Source of the DNA: Pterobdella sp. o SKG-2022
Taxonomy: Eukaryota > Annelida > Clitellata > Hirudinida > Piscicolidae
Reading direction: 5' to 3'
NCBI GenBank assembly: GCA_964035795.1
Contig: OZ038320.1
Span: 11,444,118 to 11,508,117, forward strand
Length of the DNA: 64,000 nucleotides
The notes below the pieces were generated by a model. That model ran no database searches. It had not been told where the DNA came from and saw only the letters and a list, made by a program, of their open reading frames with translations. Numbering within the stretch: position 1 is the stretch's first letter; each line of letters begins with the position of its first letter. The position numbers and the translations under genes are program-made. Positions 22,101 through 35,000 of this stretch are shown piece after piece.

Positions 22101-25100
22101 GGAAACAACTTCCATTGGGAAAAAATAAATTCCGTATGTCTTTGATAAAAAGAAAGCAGAGAGAGCTGTTGCTGAGACAATGAAGAAAGAGGTGATGAAA
22201 AAGATGGAAGAGATATGGAATGACAGGAATGTTGTTTTCCATAGAATACGAATGGTAAAAAAGGAAGCAGGTAACAACTGCGTTAGAGACAACAATGAGA
22301 AGATTTTATTTGCCGAGGATGGTCGGACGAAAGTGTGGAAAGAGCACATGGAGGCCATCATGAATGAGGAGAATTCATGGAATGTGATGGTAAAGATAGA
22401 AGTGATAGAAGGTCCCGTGGAACCATTTGCTATAGACGAGTTAGAGAAAAGGCTGGGGACCATGAAGAGTGGTAAGGATAGTGGACTAACTGGTATTGTC
22501 AAGGAGCACCTAGCTGACTCTCCACATAGTAAGCAAGTTATATTGGAAATAACAAATGAAATCCTCAATGAAAAGGATATGCCTCATGACTGGAAGACAA
22601 GTTCGCATTTATAAGAACTAAGGTAACGTTATGGAGTGTGTGAGCTATCGAGATGTAAAGCTCTTAGAGCATGCTATGAAAGTAGTGGAAAGATTGTTGG
22701 AGAAGGGGTTAAGAAGGTTAATGAAAGTTGACCAAATGCAATTTGGTTTTATGCCTGGCAGAAGCACAGTGGACGCTATTTTTATTCTTAGGAAAATGCA
22801 GGAAAGCTACCTTGAGAAGAATAAAGAGCTCTATATGAACTGCTTCATACAGATGACTTTGTCTTGATGGCAGAGACTGGGGAAGAACTGGAAGCACAAT
22901 TCATCCGTTTGGAGGCAGTTTTTGAAGGGAAAGGATTGAGGGTTAATCTTGGTAAGACAAAGGTTATAGAGACAGGTGGTGGTAGTGGGACTGTTGTCTT
23001 GGCTAAGATTGATCCATGTTGTGTGTGTGGTAAGAGGGCTAAGGTAAACTGTGAGGTGCAAGGCATGTGAGGAATGGGTTCATGCGCGGTGTGCTAGGGT
23101 AAAGAGAGTTTCTTGTAGGATGAATGGAAATTTTGAATGTAGGGTTTGTATGAATGGTTCAAATATAGAATGTAATTATGTTTCAAATGATTGTTTGAGT
23201 GAGTTGGAGAGAGTAAATAATTATTGTTATCTACTTGACAATATGAATGGCTGAAGAGGAAGTGAGCTAGTTGTTACACGAAAGATAGGGCTGGGTTGGA
23301 AGGCATTCAACAGTATGTCTTCTATGTTATGGGGTAAAAGACACACATGGAATATCAAAAGACAAATTTATAGGACATGTGTGAGGCCTGTCATGACATA
23401 TGGCTCGGAAACCTGGGTGGTAAGAACCGTTGAAGAGAGTATTTTGAAGAGTAGCAAAACGGATGCTTCGAATGATGTGTGGTGTGCAGCTAGCTGATGG
23501 TGTGAATACAAAGAAGTTGATGTTTAGATTTTGGTTGGATTATACAATTATTGAAGTGGTGAGACAAGAAAGTTTAATATGCCTGAGGCATGTAGTAAGA
23601 AAAAGGGGTGATGAGTGTGTTAAGCACACTTGGAGGTTTGAAGTTGAAGGCAGTAGAGGAAGGAGAAGGTCTAGGTTAGTTTGGAAAAATATAATGGGAA
23701 ATCTTTGTCGTGGGCTGGGGTTAGGTCTTGAAGCTGCCTATGACAGGGTGAAATGGAGAGAGAGGATTAGCTCGTGGAAAGAAGTCAATGACCCCTTGGA
23801 AAAAGGAATAATGCTGACTATAATAAAATTTTAGTGATACTGTATAACTGCATAACCAGTCTTTAGTTTTCTAACTACTCAAGCGCTTTTGCAGCACACT
23901 CATTTTTTAAACTGAATGCTTCATAAATTAAAAATATTAATAATAATTATTATTATTATTTGATAAGGTTTCATATTTAAGAAAAAGCTTGATGCGAATG
24001 AACTAAAGTTCATTTTTGGCTTAAATCTTTTTATTACATATAATATATTCTTATAGCATATTCATGTAAGCAGCGTAATGTGTGGCGAATATTTAGCGCT
24101 AATTTTTAAATTGGGAGTTTCATTTTAAATATGCATCCAATCTATGCTCAAATATTATTGGTATACAGAAATTAGAAATATCTGAACTGAAGAAGGATAT
24201 AGAGCGTCTGACAGACACCATGAACAAGCATGAGAACCTTGCCAGAGCAGCCAACAGCAAGTACCAAGTGGAAGTTGATAACCACAAGGTTGTCATAATC
24301 TTTAAATGCTTTTGTAATAAGTTTCATCGTTCGTTAGAATAAAATACACTATTCAGTGGTTTTAATTGGTTTAAGTGGTTTTAATTGGTTTATTTTAATG
24401 AAAACAAATGTACTACAAAGGCTTATTAAACATCGAAGCTTTTTCGAAACAGAACTTACATTATCAAGCACAAAATTTCAACAATAACAAGTTTAATCAA
24501 TTATATATACTGAAGCATTATTTAAATTTAAAAAATATCATGTGTCATCAATTATTAGTTTAGCGATACTGCACTGAAATTGTTCCTTGGTAGCGAATGG
24601 TGTTAGACATGATAACCATTAATCAATATTTACAGCTTCACGCTATATATTTTAATTATCATATCAGATTATACGGTTTTAGATGTAACTGAAGTTGACA
24701 GCAATCAGCCTAGTTTATTGATACTACTTGTAACGTAATTTATAAAGTGAGCCATATATTTAGGGCACGTTTTCATAGAATGCTAGCCCGAGCTAAAGTC
24801 CATTTGGCATTAACGAGTTTAAGATCCGCTGTTTTCACACTTGGGTAGTTTGCCTTGCCGTTGTCAACAAAAAGAAAGATTATCCGCCAAGACAAATAAC
24901 AACGATACCAGAATATCGGTTTGTCGATACTTTCTATAGGAGTCTACTGTTATCCAGGTTGTAATTGAAAAAAGCTTCGATAGCAAACGCTAAGTTTGTC
25001 ACAGTTTAACTTAAAATGCTCATGAAGAGACAACTTAAGCTTTCAAATTTTTGATTAATTCATTTTCACTATTAAATATTTCAAACATGAAATCTTCATT

Positions 25101-28100
25101 AAAACTCATTTAAACGCGATAGGAGACCTCAAGGAGGCTGGTGGAGAATGTGAGGGTGGTGAACGAGGTGAGGGTTGAGAGTGTCGGCTTGCATGACATC
25201 ATCAGCAGTATATTCCTCACGCTTCAGGTTGTGTATTGGAATATAGTTTAATAGTTTAGGGTAATAAACTCTATATAGTTGATTTTCATTTAGAATGGAA
25301 TCGAAGCTTCTAGTTAGTATGGTTGTGTTATCAAGTTCAAGTAGAAATGGAATAAATAATCTTAATTTTTTTACTGCAAGCTTTACACAATTTTGAAATA
25401 TAATAAACTTTTTATCTTTTTTATTTTACAATATTTAAAGTTGGCTTGAAAATTTTTGGTAACATGGTCTGAATTCTAATTATTACTATCTAGTCATAAT
25501 CCTACTGGAGTTGTGAAATGAATGTCTGGTAGAATTAAGTTATCATTTGCCAATATTATGTAAAACTTTAATTGTTCATTATGGCTGTTTTGATTTTACA
25601 ACAATTATAAGATCAAAATGATATGAATGAATGAACAGTGGCCAAAAAAGAAAAATCGTTTCACATAAAGCTACCATCTATAGGAATAAATATGAATGAT
25701 AAAAATAATAACAATGGTGGTGAAAATATTTTTAGACATGATAAAAATATCATAATAAAACCATAATTTCTAAGGAGCTGAACGACAGGCAGCAAAGTCA
25801 GACTCCACCAAGCAACACAACAACAAACGCCACCAAAATCGATTATAATAACGTTCTCAAGGTGCTTCAGGCGTCTAAGAAAGATCTCAACCAATTACAT
25901 TGGAAACAAAAAGAAATAGTGGCAGAGATGCTCACTTATAAAGATAAGGTGATGTTGTATAATTAAAAAATGTATTTAAATTGTTAATATATAAAAATTG
26001 TCAAGTGATTATTGTATAATAAGGAAATATCTCTCACGAAAAGCTTCGTCTTTGAAATTGAAAATTTACGGTTCTATTACTGTTTATTTAAAATATCAAA
26101 AAACAAAAAGGAAAGGGTTTTCATGCCAGCAACAATGGCGATAATAACAAATATGCTTTCTAACACAGATCCACTGTTTGGAGATGGAACACCAGGCACG
26201 CACAGACGAGTTGACAGAGTTGAAGGAGCTTTCAGTGGATCATGAGGAGGTGACCAAGTTGATGAGTCAGTTAGAAGAAACGAGTAACAGGTGTGTTTAT
26301 GGGTGAATGATGAGAGAGTTTGTGGCGTTTGTCTACTATTTCAAAAGCTACTACTATTATGATTTTGTTTTTTGTTTATTTAATAAAAATATTGCGATAT
26401 TCGAAAAATAATTAACACTGTTAAACTTTTTTGAATACCACGAATAATAAATAATAAACTCTAGTTGTTTAAATGGTAGGACAAAAGAATACGAGAGTCA
26501 GCTGGCAGAGGTTGGTAATGAAATGGAATCGATGCGACAACGGTGCGAGGAGAGCCTATCATGCAATCAAAAACTATCGCAACTCAACTGCTCTCTACAG
26601 GCACAGAACCACGCCTACGAAAAAGATGTTGGGTTTTACTAAGTTTTCATATTGTTCATATAATATTACATATTTATCTCTTACACGCTGCACCATATGT
26701 CATCTTGTTTCGTTTTATCTGGCTCTATTTAATCGCAACTATTATTCTTGATATATGCATGTTTTTCATATTTCTATTCTCAAACATTCAGCCTTTATTA
26801 TTATACAAAATATAAATGCATTTATTGTGACTTTTAATTTAAAGTTGGCAGAGTTGACTGAGAAGAATGTAGCATTAGCAAATTTTGTGAGCAGCCTTCA
26901 AATACAAGCTTCATCACTTGTTAGTTGTTTTGTTATTGACCTTGAGTTATTTGGTACCTAATAAACGTTATCGTTGTTTGAACCATGTTTAATGTCATTA
27001 CACCCATGTAAAGTCTAAAGAAAAAGAGACATTGGAGAAAGAGAAAGATGACATCATTGACGACCTAGCAATTCAACTGCAACAGACCCGTGAAAAAGGT
27101 TTTGATTTTTTTATAGACATTTTGTTTTTTTTTTTATTTAGATTTCCCAATGAATATATATAGAACGTTTTTAGTAGAATTTTAACCATCTAAACTCATT
27201 ATTATAGCTAATATATGAGTTTAAGTTTATTAGGAAGTAAGAAGGTTGCAATTTTCACAATATATAATGCACATTTGTGTTTTAAATTAATCAAAAATTT
27301 TTTTATGTTAAATTTTTATTATAAATTAATTCAAATTAATTTTAATTGTACTTTTCTATATTCAAACCAGTTCTAGCAACAAAAATTAACTCAATAATAA
27401 ACAGTGAAAAATCTTGAAGTAGCATATAAGGACTTGAACGATGACGTGAAAGTGATGAAGAAGAGATATCTCTCAGCTCTAAGGGTATGCATTCACTTCA
27501 TTCTAGTTCTGAAGCAGACGCTGATGATAAGATAAAGCTTATAAGTCTTAGCTTATAAAGCTTGTGGTTTTACTTAAAAATCATCATCAGGTCATGTGTT
27601 TATGAGCATAATTTTTTTAAATAATTTCAGGACTTGCGTAAGCAGTTAGCAGGAAAAGAAGGTCATGATTGTTATTCGCTTCATTCAAGTCTTTCCCATG
27701 CCGAGTCGTCGTTCTCATTGGATAATCTCTCAAATAATTTATTACCATCTTCCTGCAACTCTTGCGCCCATGAGGTATTGCATAGTGTAGATTTTTAGAG
27801 ATATCGCGTGTTATATTTTAAAATGCATTGTGTTTATCTATAATGGAACTTGTCTCAGTTGAAAATGAAATTAGACTAAAAATTTTGAATTAAAAATTTT
27901 TTGTTTCATCAGGGTAACGACGAAAGCAAGTTATTAATAGAGAATTTACAAAAAGAATTGAACAAGAAGAACCAAAGCCTTGAGTTTCTCAACGACCACG
28001 TACAAAAGTTGACCAAGGAACTCAACTCGAAAACAAAGTCCGCAATTTTCAATTAGTTGTAATTTTCATATTACTTAGTATATTTATATTTGAACAAAAG

Positions 28101-28827
28101 AAATTAATCTTAAATAGATTAAATGTACTTCATTAGAAAACTACGCAGTATGCAAGCTAAAAAAGAGCTCTATACCTTACTCCAGGACCTCCCTGAATTC
28201 CATACGGTTCGATAATTTGACGTATTATTGATGATCTTTTTATACTTCTTTATTGATGTTTTACTGTATAATGCATTTAATAAATCATGTTAATTTATAA
28301 TCCGATACATATTTTAAATATATAAGCTATTCAATGAATTATGTGTCCCTACTAATATGTCTACGAAGTAAATATCGATCAAATATTTCCAGCAGAACTT
28401 TGCGAAAGGACAGGCGGAAGTGGGTAAGATGTTCAAAGTAATGATGGAAGATACTCTAACTAAAAATATCGAACTGAAGGTTTTTATCAATGAATATTGA
28501 ATTTTCAATTATCCTTGTAAACTTCTATATATACACTATATTTAGATATGTTGGAATTCTTATATGAATTGAAAATATTTTCAGGAATCTGTAAAAACAC
28601 TGGGAGAGGAAATAGATAGACTGACAAAAGAAAAAAAAAGTTTAGAAGAAAAGTTGCAAGATAATCTTTTAGTTTGCATACCTGACATTCAAATACCGTC
28701 AGACGCGTCGAATGAAAACACCGCAATTATAAATTATCACTGTCAAAACGACCAAGAGCACGCTGCATCACCAGATTGCACCGCTGTGTTAGATGTTAAT
28801 AACAACATCGAATCCAAACCAAATTGA
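19133..28827 (+). CDS. CCDC186: CCDC186-like golgin-type coiled-coil protein, complete
   Basis: Eighteen exons: 19133-19318, 19387-19534, 19612-19721, 19838-19960, 20148-20360, 24169-24288, 25123-25227, 25775-25948, 26169-26290, 26480-26627, 26845-26919, 27014-27098, 27405-27484, 27631-27774, 27913-28037, 28137-28206, 28393-28479, 28585-28827. Spliced length is 785 codons (human about 898), all GT-AG and phase-consistent. The protein is almost wholly coiled coil after an acidic, Ser-rich N-terminus. The family is recognised by its C-terminal third: KELNKKNQSLEFLNDHVQKL (exon 15) matches the human block ARKNEKIEFMEDHIKQL, and MEDTLTKNIELKESVKTLGE (exons 17/18) matches [20 protein letters not shown]. 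CCDC186 (C. elegans CCCP-1) is a Golgi/endosome-associated RAB2 partner needed for dense-core vesicle maturation. A second in-frame ATG at 19145 could be the start. A 3 kb LINE sits in intron 5. It converges on DDX18. Confidence 0.86.
20474..20581. repeat. Imperfect foldback (inverted repeat) in CCDC186 intron 5
   Basis: Left arm 20474-20520 and right arm 20538-20581 are inverted copies with only a few mismatches; the outermost arms read TATATCTGCAAGCCATG and its near-complement CATGACTTGCAGATATA. The spacer is about 17 bp. The shape fits a small MITE or foldback element; no target duplication was identified with confidence. Confidence 0.75.
20815..23835 (+). mobile_element. LINE copy A1 (endonuclease, RT, PHD finger) in CCDC186 intron 5
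   Basis: Sense to its host. It reads NLGSLNAKSMKL, then CCIQEVRWRGMG (APE endonuclease start), an interruption by a second LINE (21118-21412), then VRIVCTYAPQCGRSMREKG and GDFNGHIGKEVEEF (preceded by a stop). [22 protein letters not shown] and [20 protein letters not shown] are clear. The palm is then deleted: the frame passes from KNKELYMNC straight to the sequence around a degenerate catalytic motif (HTDDFVLM, at 22849-22872). Next come a PHD-type finger ([12 protein letters not shown] to FECRVCMNG, about 23010-23155) and a C-terminal block ([20 protein letters not shown], then RHVVRKRGDECVKHTWR). Several stops and frameshifts; dead. A full block-for-block relative lies at 31105-33655 and a 3' fragment at 54635-54800. 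Its 5' limit is uncertain. Confidence 0.88.
21118..21412 (+). mobile_element. 5'-truncated LINE nested inside LINE copy A1
   Basis: The endonuclease reading of copy A1 stops after RVMVVVIIFG and resumes at VVRIVCTYAPQCG (21413 on). In between lies the C-terminal end of a different LINE: a Cys/Arg block, GGRFRGRPAKTWLSCVEKDI, DPLKRAEWRKCISRLL, a stop, then a tail with TAATCTAATATGGAT followed by ATT repeats and A's. This is the structure of a 5'-truncated LINE insertion. The upstream open frame (20822-21385) happens to run unbroken through the left junction. A relative of the inserted piece lies at 49390-49600, and the 16-mer ATAATCTAATATGGAT recurs near 49982. Confidence 0.82.
24780..24965 (-). 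repeat. Interspersed repeat R1, copy 1 (CCDC186 intron 6)
   Basis: On the minus strand this holds AACAGTAGACTCC, GTATCGACAAACCGATATTC, GGTATCGTTGTTATTTGTC and GGCAAGGCAAACTACCC in that order. The same blocks in the same order occur on the plus strand at 49660-49790 and, more diverged, at 36441-36540. About 110 bp of core is shared. No coding capacity. The outer end in this copy (AGGGCACGTTTTCATAGAAT, from 24764) could be an element terminus. Class not known to me. Confidence 0.65.
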
Positions 28828-29061
28828 TTCTATTTCAAAATTCCTTGAGCTATGTTGTATTGTTTTTATTGCACAAATCAATTCCTTTTCGTCGTATTTT
28901 CAACTCAATGCGATCTATTCTTGTTATTTGTATTATTTTATATCGATTCCAAAACTTAATCATTTCTGAGTTTCAAAAATAAAACAAAAATTGTAGTTTC
29001 AAACTCTATTTTTAAAAAATTGAAATATAGTTAAAATTGAATACAATTACGGCGATAAAAA
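28828..29061. other. Convergent 3' UTRs of CCDC186 and DDX18
   Basis: Only 234 bp separate the two stop codons. AATAAA on the plus strand at 28978-28983 suits CCDC186. On the minus strand the nearest canonical hexamer for DDX18 that I see is TTTATT at 28865-28870, which would put the DDX18 3' end inside the CCDC186 3' UTR, so the two transcripts would overlap tail to tail. Confidence 0.45.
28978..28983 (+). terminator. Poly(A) signal of CCDC186
   Basis: Canonical AATAAA 150 nt after the CCDC186 stop on the same strand, inside the convergent spacer with DDX18. Confidence 0.5.
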
Positions 29062-32000
29062 TTATTTTTTAAGTGATTCATAAACTTTCTTTTTTTTAAC
29101 GTTACAGTTCTGTTTGAATTGTTCCCTCTGTTTTCGTTTTTGTGAATTCTTCAAACTTCCGATATCTGAAATAAATCACATATAAGATCAAAGTATGGTA
29201 TGTATAACAAACTATCAAAATTCTCAAAGTTTATCCTTGTAATAAGAAACGTTATATAATAGGAATCTTACTGAGTTCAATGAAAGGGGCTTCCTTAAGA
29301 CCAAAGGAGGATGCCACGTCTTTCAGATCGAGTGTGAATACATCAAAAATGTGTCTGAGAGTGCTCCTTGATGAATAAGATCGCACATACGCCTTGTAAG
29401 CTTCTCTAGCCAAGTTCTTCAGACTGTAACTTCCTTGCACCATTGCTTCAAGCTTTATTTCAATTGTAAAGTACTGATTATTATATATTATAAAACTTAA
29501 TATTATTTATTTATTATTGAAGGCATACGACTAATCTATCAAAGATATCATCACACGATGAAGTACAATAGCCTGAACTTAAAAGTAAGAACAAACACAA
29601 AGTATTTATTAAATGACATGAAGTCATTTAATAAATACTTTGTGTTCGTTGTTCTTACTTTTATATCATCACACCTATCACAGTCAAATTAAAATAAGGA
29701 TAATAAAAATGAAAATATTGTCGGGCAACAGTCGGAAAGAAAAAATAAAATAAAAGCTTTAGTCTTTCCTACTCACTTCACTTTTGGAATATGGGCTCTC
29801 AAAACAAAATCTTGGCAACTCACTGATGCCCACCACAGAAACAACTAAAAAAACTAATGGGCATTACTTACCCTATAGTTATCAGTAACAAGACACTTTA
29901 TGAAAAAACCAAAAGTACTTCTATAAGCCAACATGCCACTAAAAGATAATGGAGTCTGTTAGGTCACATTCTAAGATCGGATAAAAACTTGCCAGCCAAA
30001 AAAGCAATGGAGATAAACTTCGAAAATATTGAAACAAAATATCCTGGCTTCAGAGGAAGACCTTGTATAACATTACCAGCTGTTTTATCAAAAGTTATAT
30101 ATAAAATAGATATATTTAAAATATTAGTACCTGTGGTTGTATGTTAGAAACCTTGTTCCAGTTTGCAGTGAGTTTCTTGATAGGAACGTTTGCTTGGTTG
30201 AGGTAGTCCACGAAAGCCATTTCCTCCTGCCTCAAAAACAATAGTCCTATTCCTTTCTCTTCTCCCCTAGCTGTCCTTCCCACTCTATGTATGTATTCCT
30301 GGATATAAGCATTACGTTAATGTATATTTTAAAATCAGAATTACTTAAAAACCTTCAAAAAACTAATTAATTGAATAATCGAATGTAAATTAAGTTAAGT
30401 TTTCCAATATAAATGTTTTGCAACTGATAAGCAAAAAGTAAATAAATGAGATAAACATATAAATTATCTTATTCAATGATAAAACAGCAATATGAAGTTA
30501 ATACAACATAAAAAGTATAAAAATACATTGGGGTCATCAGGTGGGTCATATTGGATGACAACATCTACATGGGGGAAATCAAGTCCCCTGGCAGCAACAT
30601 CGGTGCAAATTAGGGTTGCCGTTGATGCATGATTGAACTTGCTGAATGTGGCTGTGCGAGATGACTGTGGTTGTTTTCCCTGGCAGTTGATGGATTTGGA
30701 TTAATTTTTATGTTAAGTTTTATATTTTTATATTATTATAAGTTTTTATATAAAGTTTTATAAATCAATAAAATAATTTACAAGCGGTTTTTCACACTAA
30801 AGTTTCAAAGAACAGAGCTTAAATAATTATAAATTGTTTTTATGGATACTGTCAATAACAATTTTCATTGTACAATCGACAGATGCTCACATGTATAGAG
30901 AGTGTAGACAACTTGGCACACTCACACAACTGCTGCAGATAATCGACAGAAAGACATGATGAGACAAACACCATCACTTTCTTATCTCTATTTTTATACA
31001 AATATGTGAACAAAACGTGCAGTCGTTTATCACTAGGACATATCAAGTAACCCTGTGGGATATTTATTGAAGTTAATTGATATTCATGTTGTTATTAGTG
31101 ATATAATCAAATTCATCATTATCATCATTTTATTATAGTCAGCATTTTTCTCTTTTTCAAGGGGTCGCTGAGTTCTTTCCATGACCTAACCCTCTCCTTC
31201 CATTTCACCCTGTCATAGCCATCTTCAAGAACTAATCCAAGCCCATGACAAAGGTTTTCCATCATCCCTTTCCAGGTTAACCTTGGTCTTCCCTTTCCTC
31301 TACTACCTTCAACCTCACACCTCCACGCCTGTTTGACACAGTCGTCATCCTCTTTCCTTACTACATGACCCAGCCATCTCAAACTCCTTTGCCTCACCAC
31401 TTCGTACTATCCAACCCCAAGCTAACCATCAACTCCTTTGCACTCACACCATCAGCTAGCTGCACACCATACATCATTCTAAGCATCCGTTTTTTTTGCT
31501 TTTCTCAAAATACTCTCTTCAACGGACCTTACTACCCAGGTTTTCGAGCCATATGTCATGACAGGCCTCACACATGTCCTATAAATTTGTCCTTTAATAT
31601 TCCATGTATGTATTTTACCACATAACATAGAAAACACACTGTTGAATGCCTTCCAGCCCAGCTCGATCCTGTGTTACAGTTAGCTCACTTTCTCCTCCAC
31701 CATACACATTGTCTCCTGAATAACAATAACTATTTACCCTCTCCAACTCACCTAAACAATCATTTGAAGTATTCTTACATTCCACGTTTGCACCATTCAT
31801 ACAAACCCTACATTCAAAATTTCCATTCATCCTACGAGGAACTCTCTTTACCCTAGCACACCGCGCATGAATTCACTTCTTACATGTCTTGCACCTCACA
31901 CAATTTACCTTAGCCCTCTTACCACACACACCACATGGATCAATCTTAGCCAAGACAACAATCCCACCACCACCACTACTCTCCATGACCTTTTTTATAC

Positions 32001-35000
32001 CCAGATTAACCTTCAATCTTTTCCCTTTGAAAGCTGCCTTTCAATGGATGAATTGTGCTTCTAGTTATTTCATAGTCTCTGCCATCAAGACCAAATCATC
32101 TGCATAAAGCAGTTCATATAAAGCACCTTTTCTTCCGTCTTCCGACAATACGTTTAGCACTATTGAAAAAAAAACGGCGAGAGAACCGATCCTTGACGGA
32201 CACCTACACCAACATCAAATTCTTCTAAATGTCCACCTCCAACCTTTGTACATCGACATTACTGCCTGAACCAACCTTTCCGGTACCAACTTCTTTCTCA
32301 GCGCCCATTCAATCACCTTTTTTGATACCCGATCAAAAGCCTTTTCCAAATCAACAAAACAGATAAAAAGCTTCCTATTTTTCTCAAGGTAGCTTTCTTG
32401 GATTTTTCCTAAGAATAAAAATAGCGTCCACTGTGCTTCTGCCAGACATAAAACCAAATTGAATTTGGTCAACTTTCACTAACCTTCTTAACCTCTTCTC
32501 CAGCAACCTTTCCACCACTCTCATACCATGCTCTAAAAGCTTTACACCTTGATAACTCGCACAGTCCATAACGCTACCTTTCTTCTTATAAATGGGAACA
32601 ACTGTACTCATCCTCCAGTCATGAGGCATATCCATTCCATTGAGGATTTGATTTGCTATTTGCGAAATAACTTGCTTACCATGTGGAGAAGCAGCTAGGT
32701 GCTCCTTGACAATTCCAGTTGGACCACTGGCTTTGCCATTCTTCATGATTCCTAGCGCTCTTTCCACTTCGTTCATAGCAAATGGTTCCATGGGACCTTC
32801 AACCACTTCTATATTCACCATTCCATCTCATGGATTCTCCTCATTCATGATGGCCTCCATGTGATCCTTCCACACTCTCTTCCGACTATCCTCGGCAAAT
32901 ACAATCTTCCCATTTTCGTCTTTAATGCAATTATTACCTGCTAAGTCGTTTGCTTCTTTCTTCATCATTTTCATTCTACGGAATACGACATTTCTGTCAC
33001 TCCGTATCTCCTCCATCTCTTTTACCGCCTCATTCTTCATTGCCTCAGCAATAGCTCTCTTGGCTTTCTTTTTGTCAGAGAGATAGCAAGATTTATTTTC
33101 AGCTGATGGAAGTTGCTTCCACCTCTGAAAACTTTTCCTCTTTTCTTAGACGGCTTTTTGCACATCCTGATTCCACCAACAAGTTTCACCGTGCTGAAGC
33201 CTACTTTTACTCATACCACACATCTCTTCAGCAGCTTTAAGAACGGAAGACTTATATTTTAACCATGCATTTTGTTCATCGCATTTCTCATACAAAACCT
33301 CCATTTTTTCTGAAAATTTTTTTTTGATATCTTCGTTCAAGAGTTTCCACACTTTTGTGCGATATTCCTTTTTAGCACAGCTACTTCAGACATTTTCAAG
33401 CCACCTTCTGTCTAAGACTACCTTCAGAAGCTTATGCTGAAGCTCACCTCCAATTACCCTTATATCCATCAGAAACTTTCTCTGCCTCTTCTTCATCAAC
33501 ACATAGTCAATCTCTGTCCCACTACACCCCCCATTAAAAGTTACCTTTCAATTATCCTTTTTCTTGAACCAACCATTACCCACACACAGATCCTTTTCAA
33601 CAAAAAATTCTAAGAGCAATCTACCCTCCAAGTTTCTCTTTGCCTATTCCTTTTGTAAAATATAAATCTTTTAAAAATAGCGAGATGTTTATCTTATTCA
33701 AAAACCATTAAACATTACATTAATTAAAGAATCATTGGAGTTTTTACTAAAACTGTAGCATTATATTGAAACCCTAGTATAAACTGAGCTCTGTACTTCT
33801 TAACTAAAAATATTTAGCAAATATGAAGAAAAAAATATTATTAATGTTATAACTAGAAATAAGAAATGGTGATATATTCATAATCTTTGCTTCAATGATT
33901 ATTTTAACTCCATAAAAACATTATTATTATTATTATTATAAGAAAATAAAAACCAAATTTTAAAAAATGAAACAGATAAAATCACTTGATCGAGACCCCC
34001 AACAGTAGCTGCCCCAGTAGCCACATCCACTTTGACAGGGTCTTTGAGACTGACCCTTGCTAGATCTTCTGTGTTGCTGGTCATTGTGGCAGAAAACAAC
34101 ACAGTTTGGCGTTTGCCTGCACAAAAAGTTTACAAAAAAGTTTTGAAAATCTGTCAAAAAAACTATTTTATTTTTTATCAAAATTGTGAGTTATTTAATG
34201 AGACAACATTTATATCTTTAAATATGAAAAGGCAGATCTATAATAAAAAATGGACTATGAAAAAGATTTGATTGATTGATGAAATCTCATTTAAAATGCT
34301 GCATCTCTGCAGCAAACCTAGTTTGCGTGCCTTAAAAAGGAATAATGATAATAATTTAAAAACTGTATTGGAGTAATAAAAACCTGGCAATATTTCAATG
34401 ATCTGTTTCATAGTTTCTTCAAAACCTTCTTTCAATATCCTGTCTGCTTCATCAATCACAAACATTTTCAAGTTTTTCACCATCAAATCTCCCTCCTATA
34501 AATTTATTCAAAAAATACTAAATGAAATAGTAGATGAATAAATTATCTATAAATGAATAACAACATGAAATTTTAGTTGAATGCGATACCTACAAATAAA
34601 TTATACTATGAAAATTTGAAAATATAAACAAGTAACTGAATTTCATAACCTCAAATTTTGTATTAACAAGAATAAGTAATGTAGACAACAAAGCAACCTT
34701 TAGATGGTCGAGTAGTCTGCCAGGAGTAGCCACAAGAATGTTAATGCCCTTTTTCAGCATTTGAGTCTCTGCTTTCCTATCCATACCACCCATTACAGAC
34801 CCAACTTGAATTCCACTATCCTTAGTCAACATGTTCAATTGATCTAATATTTGGATAGCTAACTCTCTAGTAGGAGTAATTACTAATACTCCAACACTGT
34901 TGTTTGCTTTGAAGTTTAACTTTGAAATTAAATTTACTGCAGGTATTAAAAATGCTAAAGTTTTCCCACTACCAGTTTTTGCTGCTCCTAACAAGTCCCT

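Noticed and set aside
26012..26815. Plus-strand frames of 77-92 codons in the CCDC186 region
   Set aside because: They overlap CCDC186 exons 9 and 10 in other frames; the phase-consistent coiled-coil reading is the real one.
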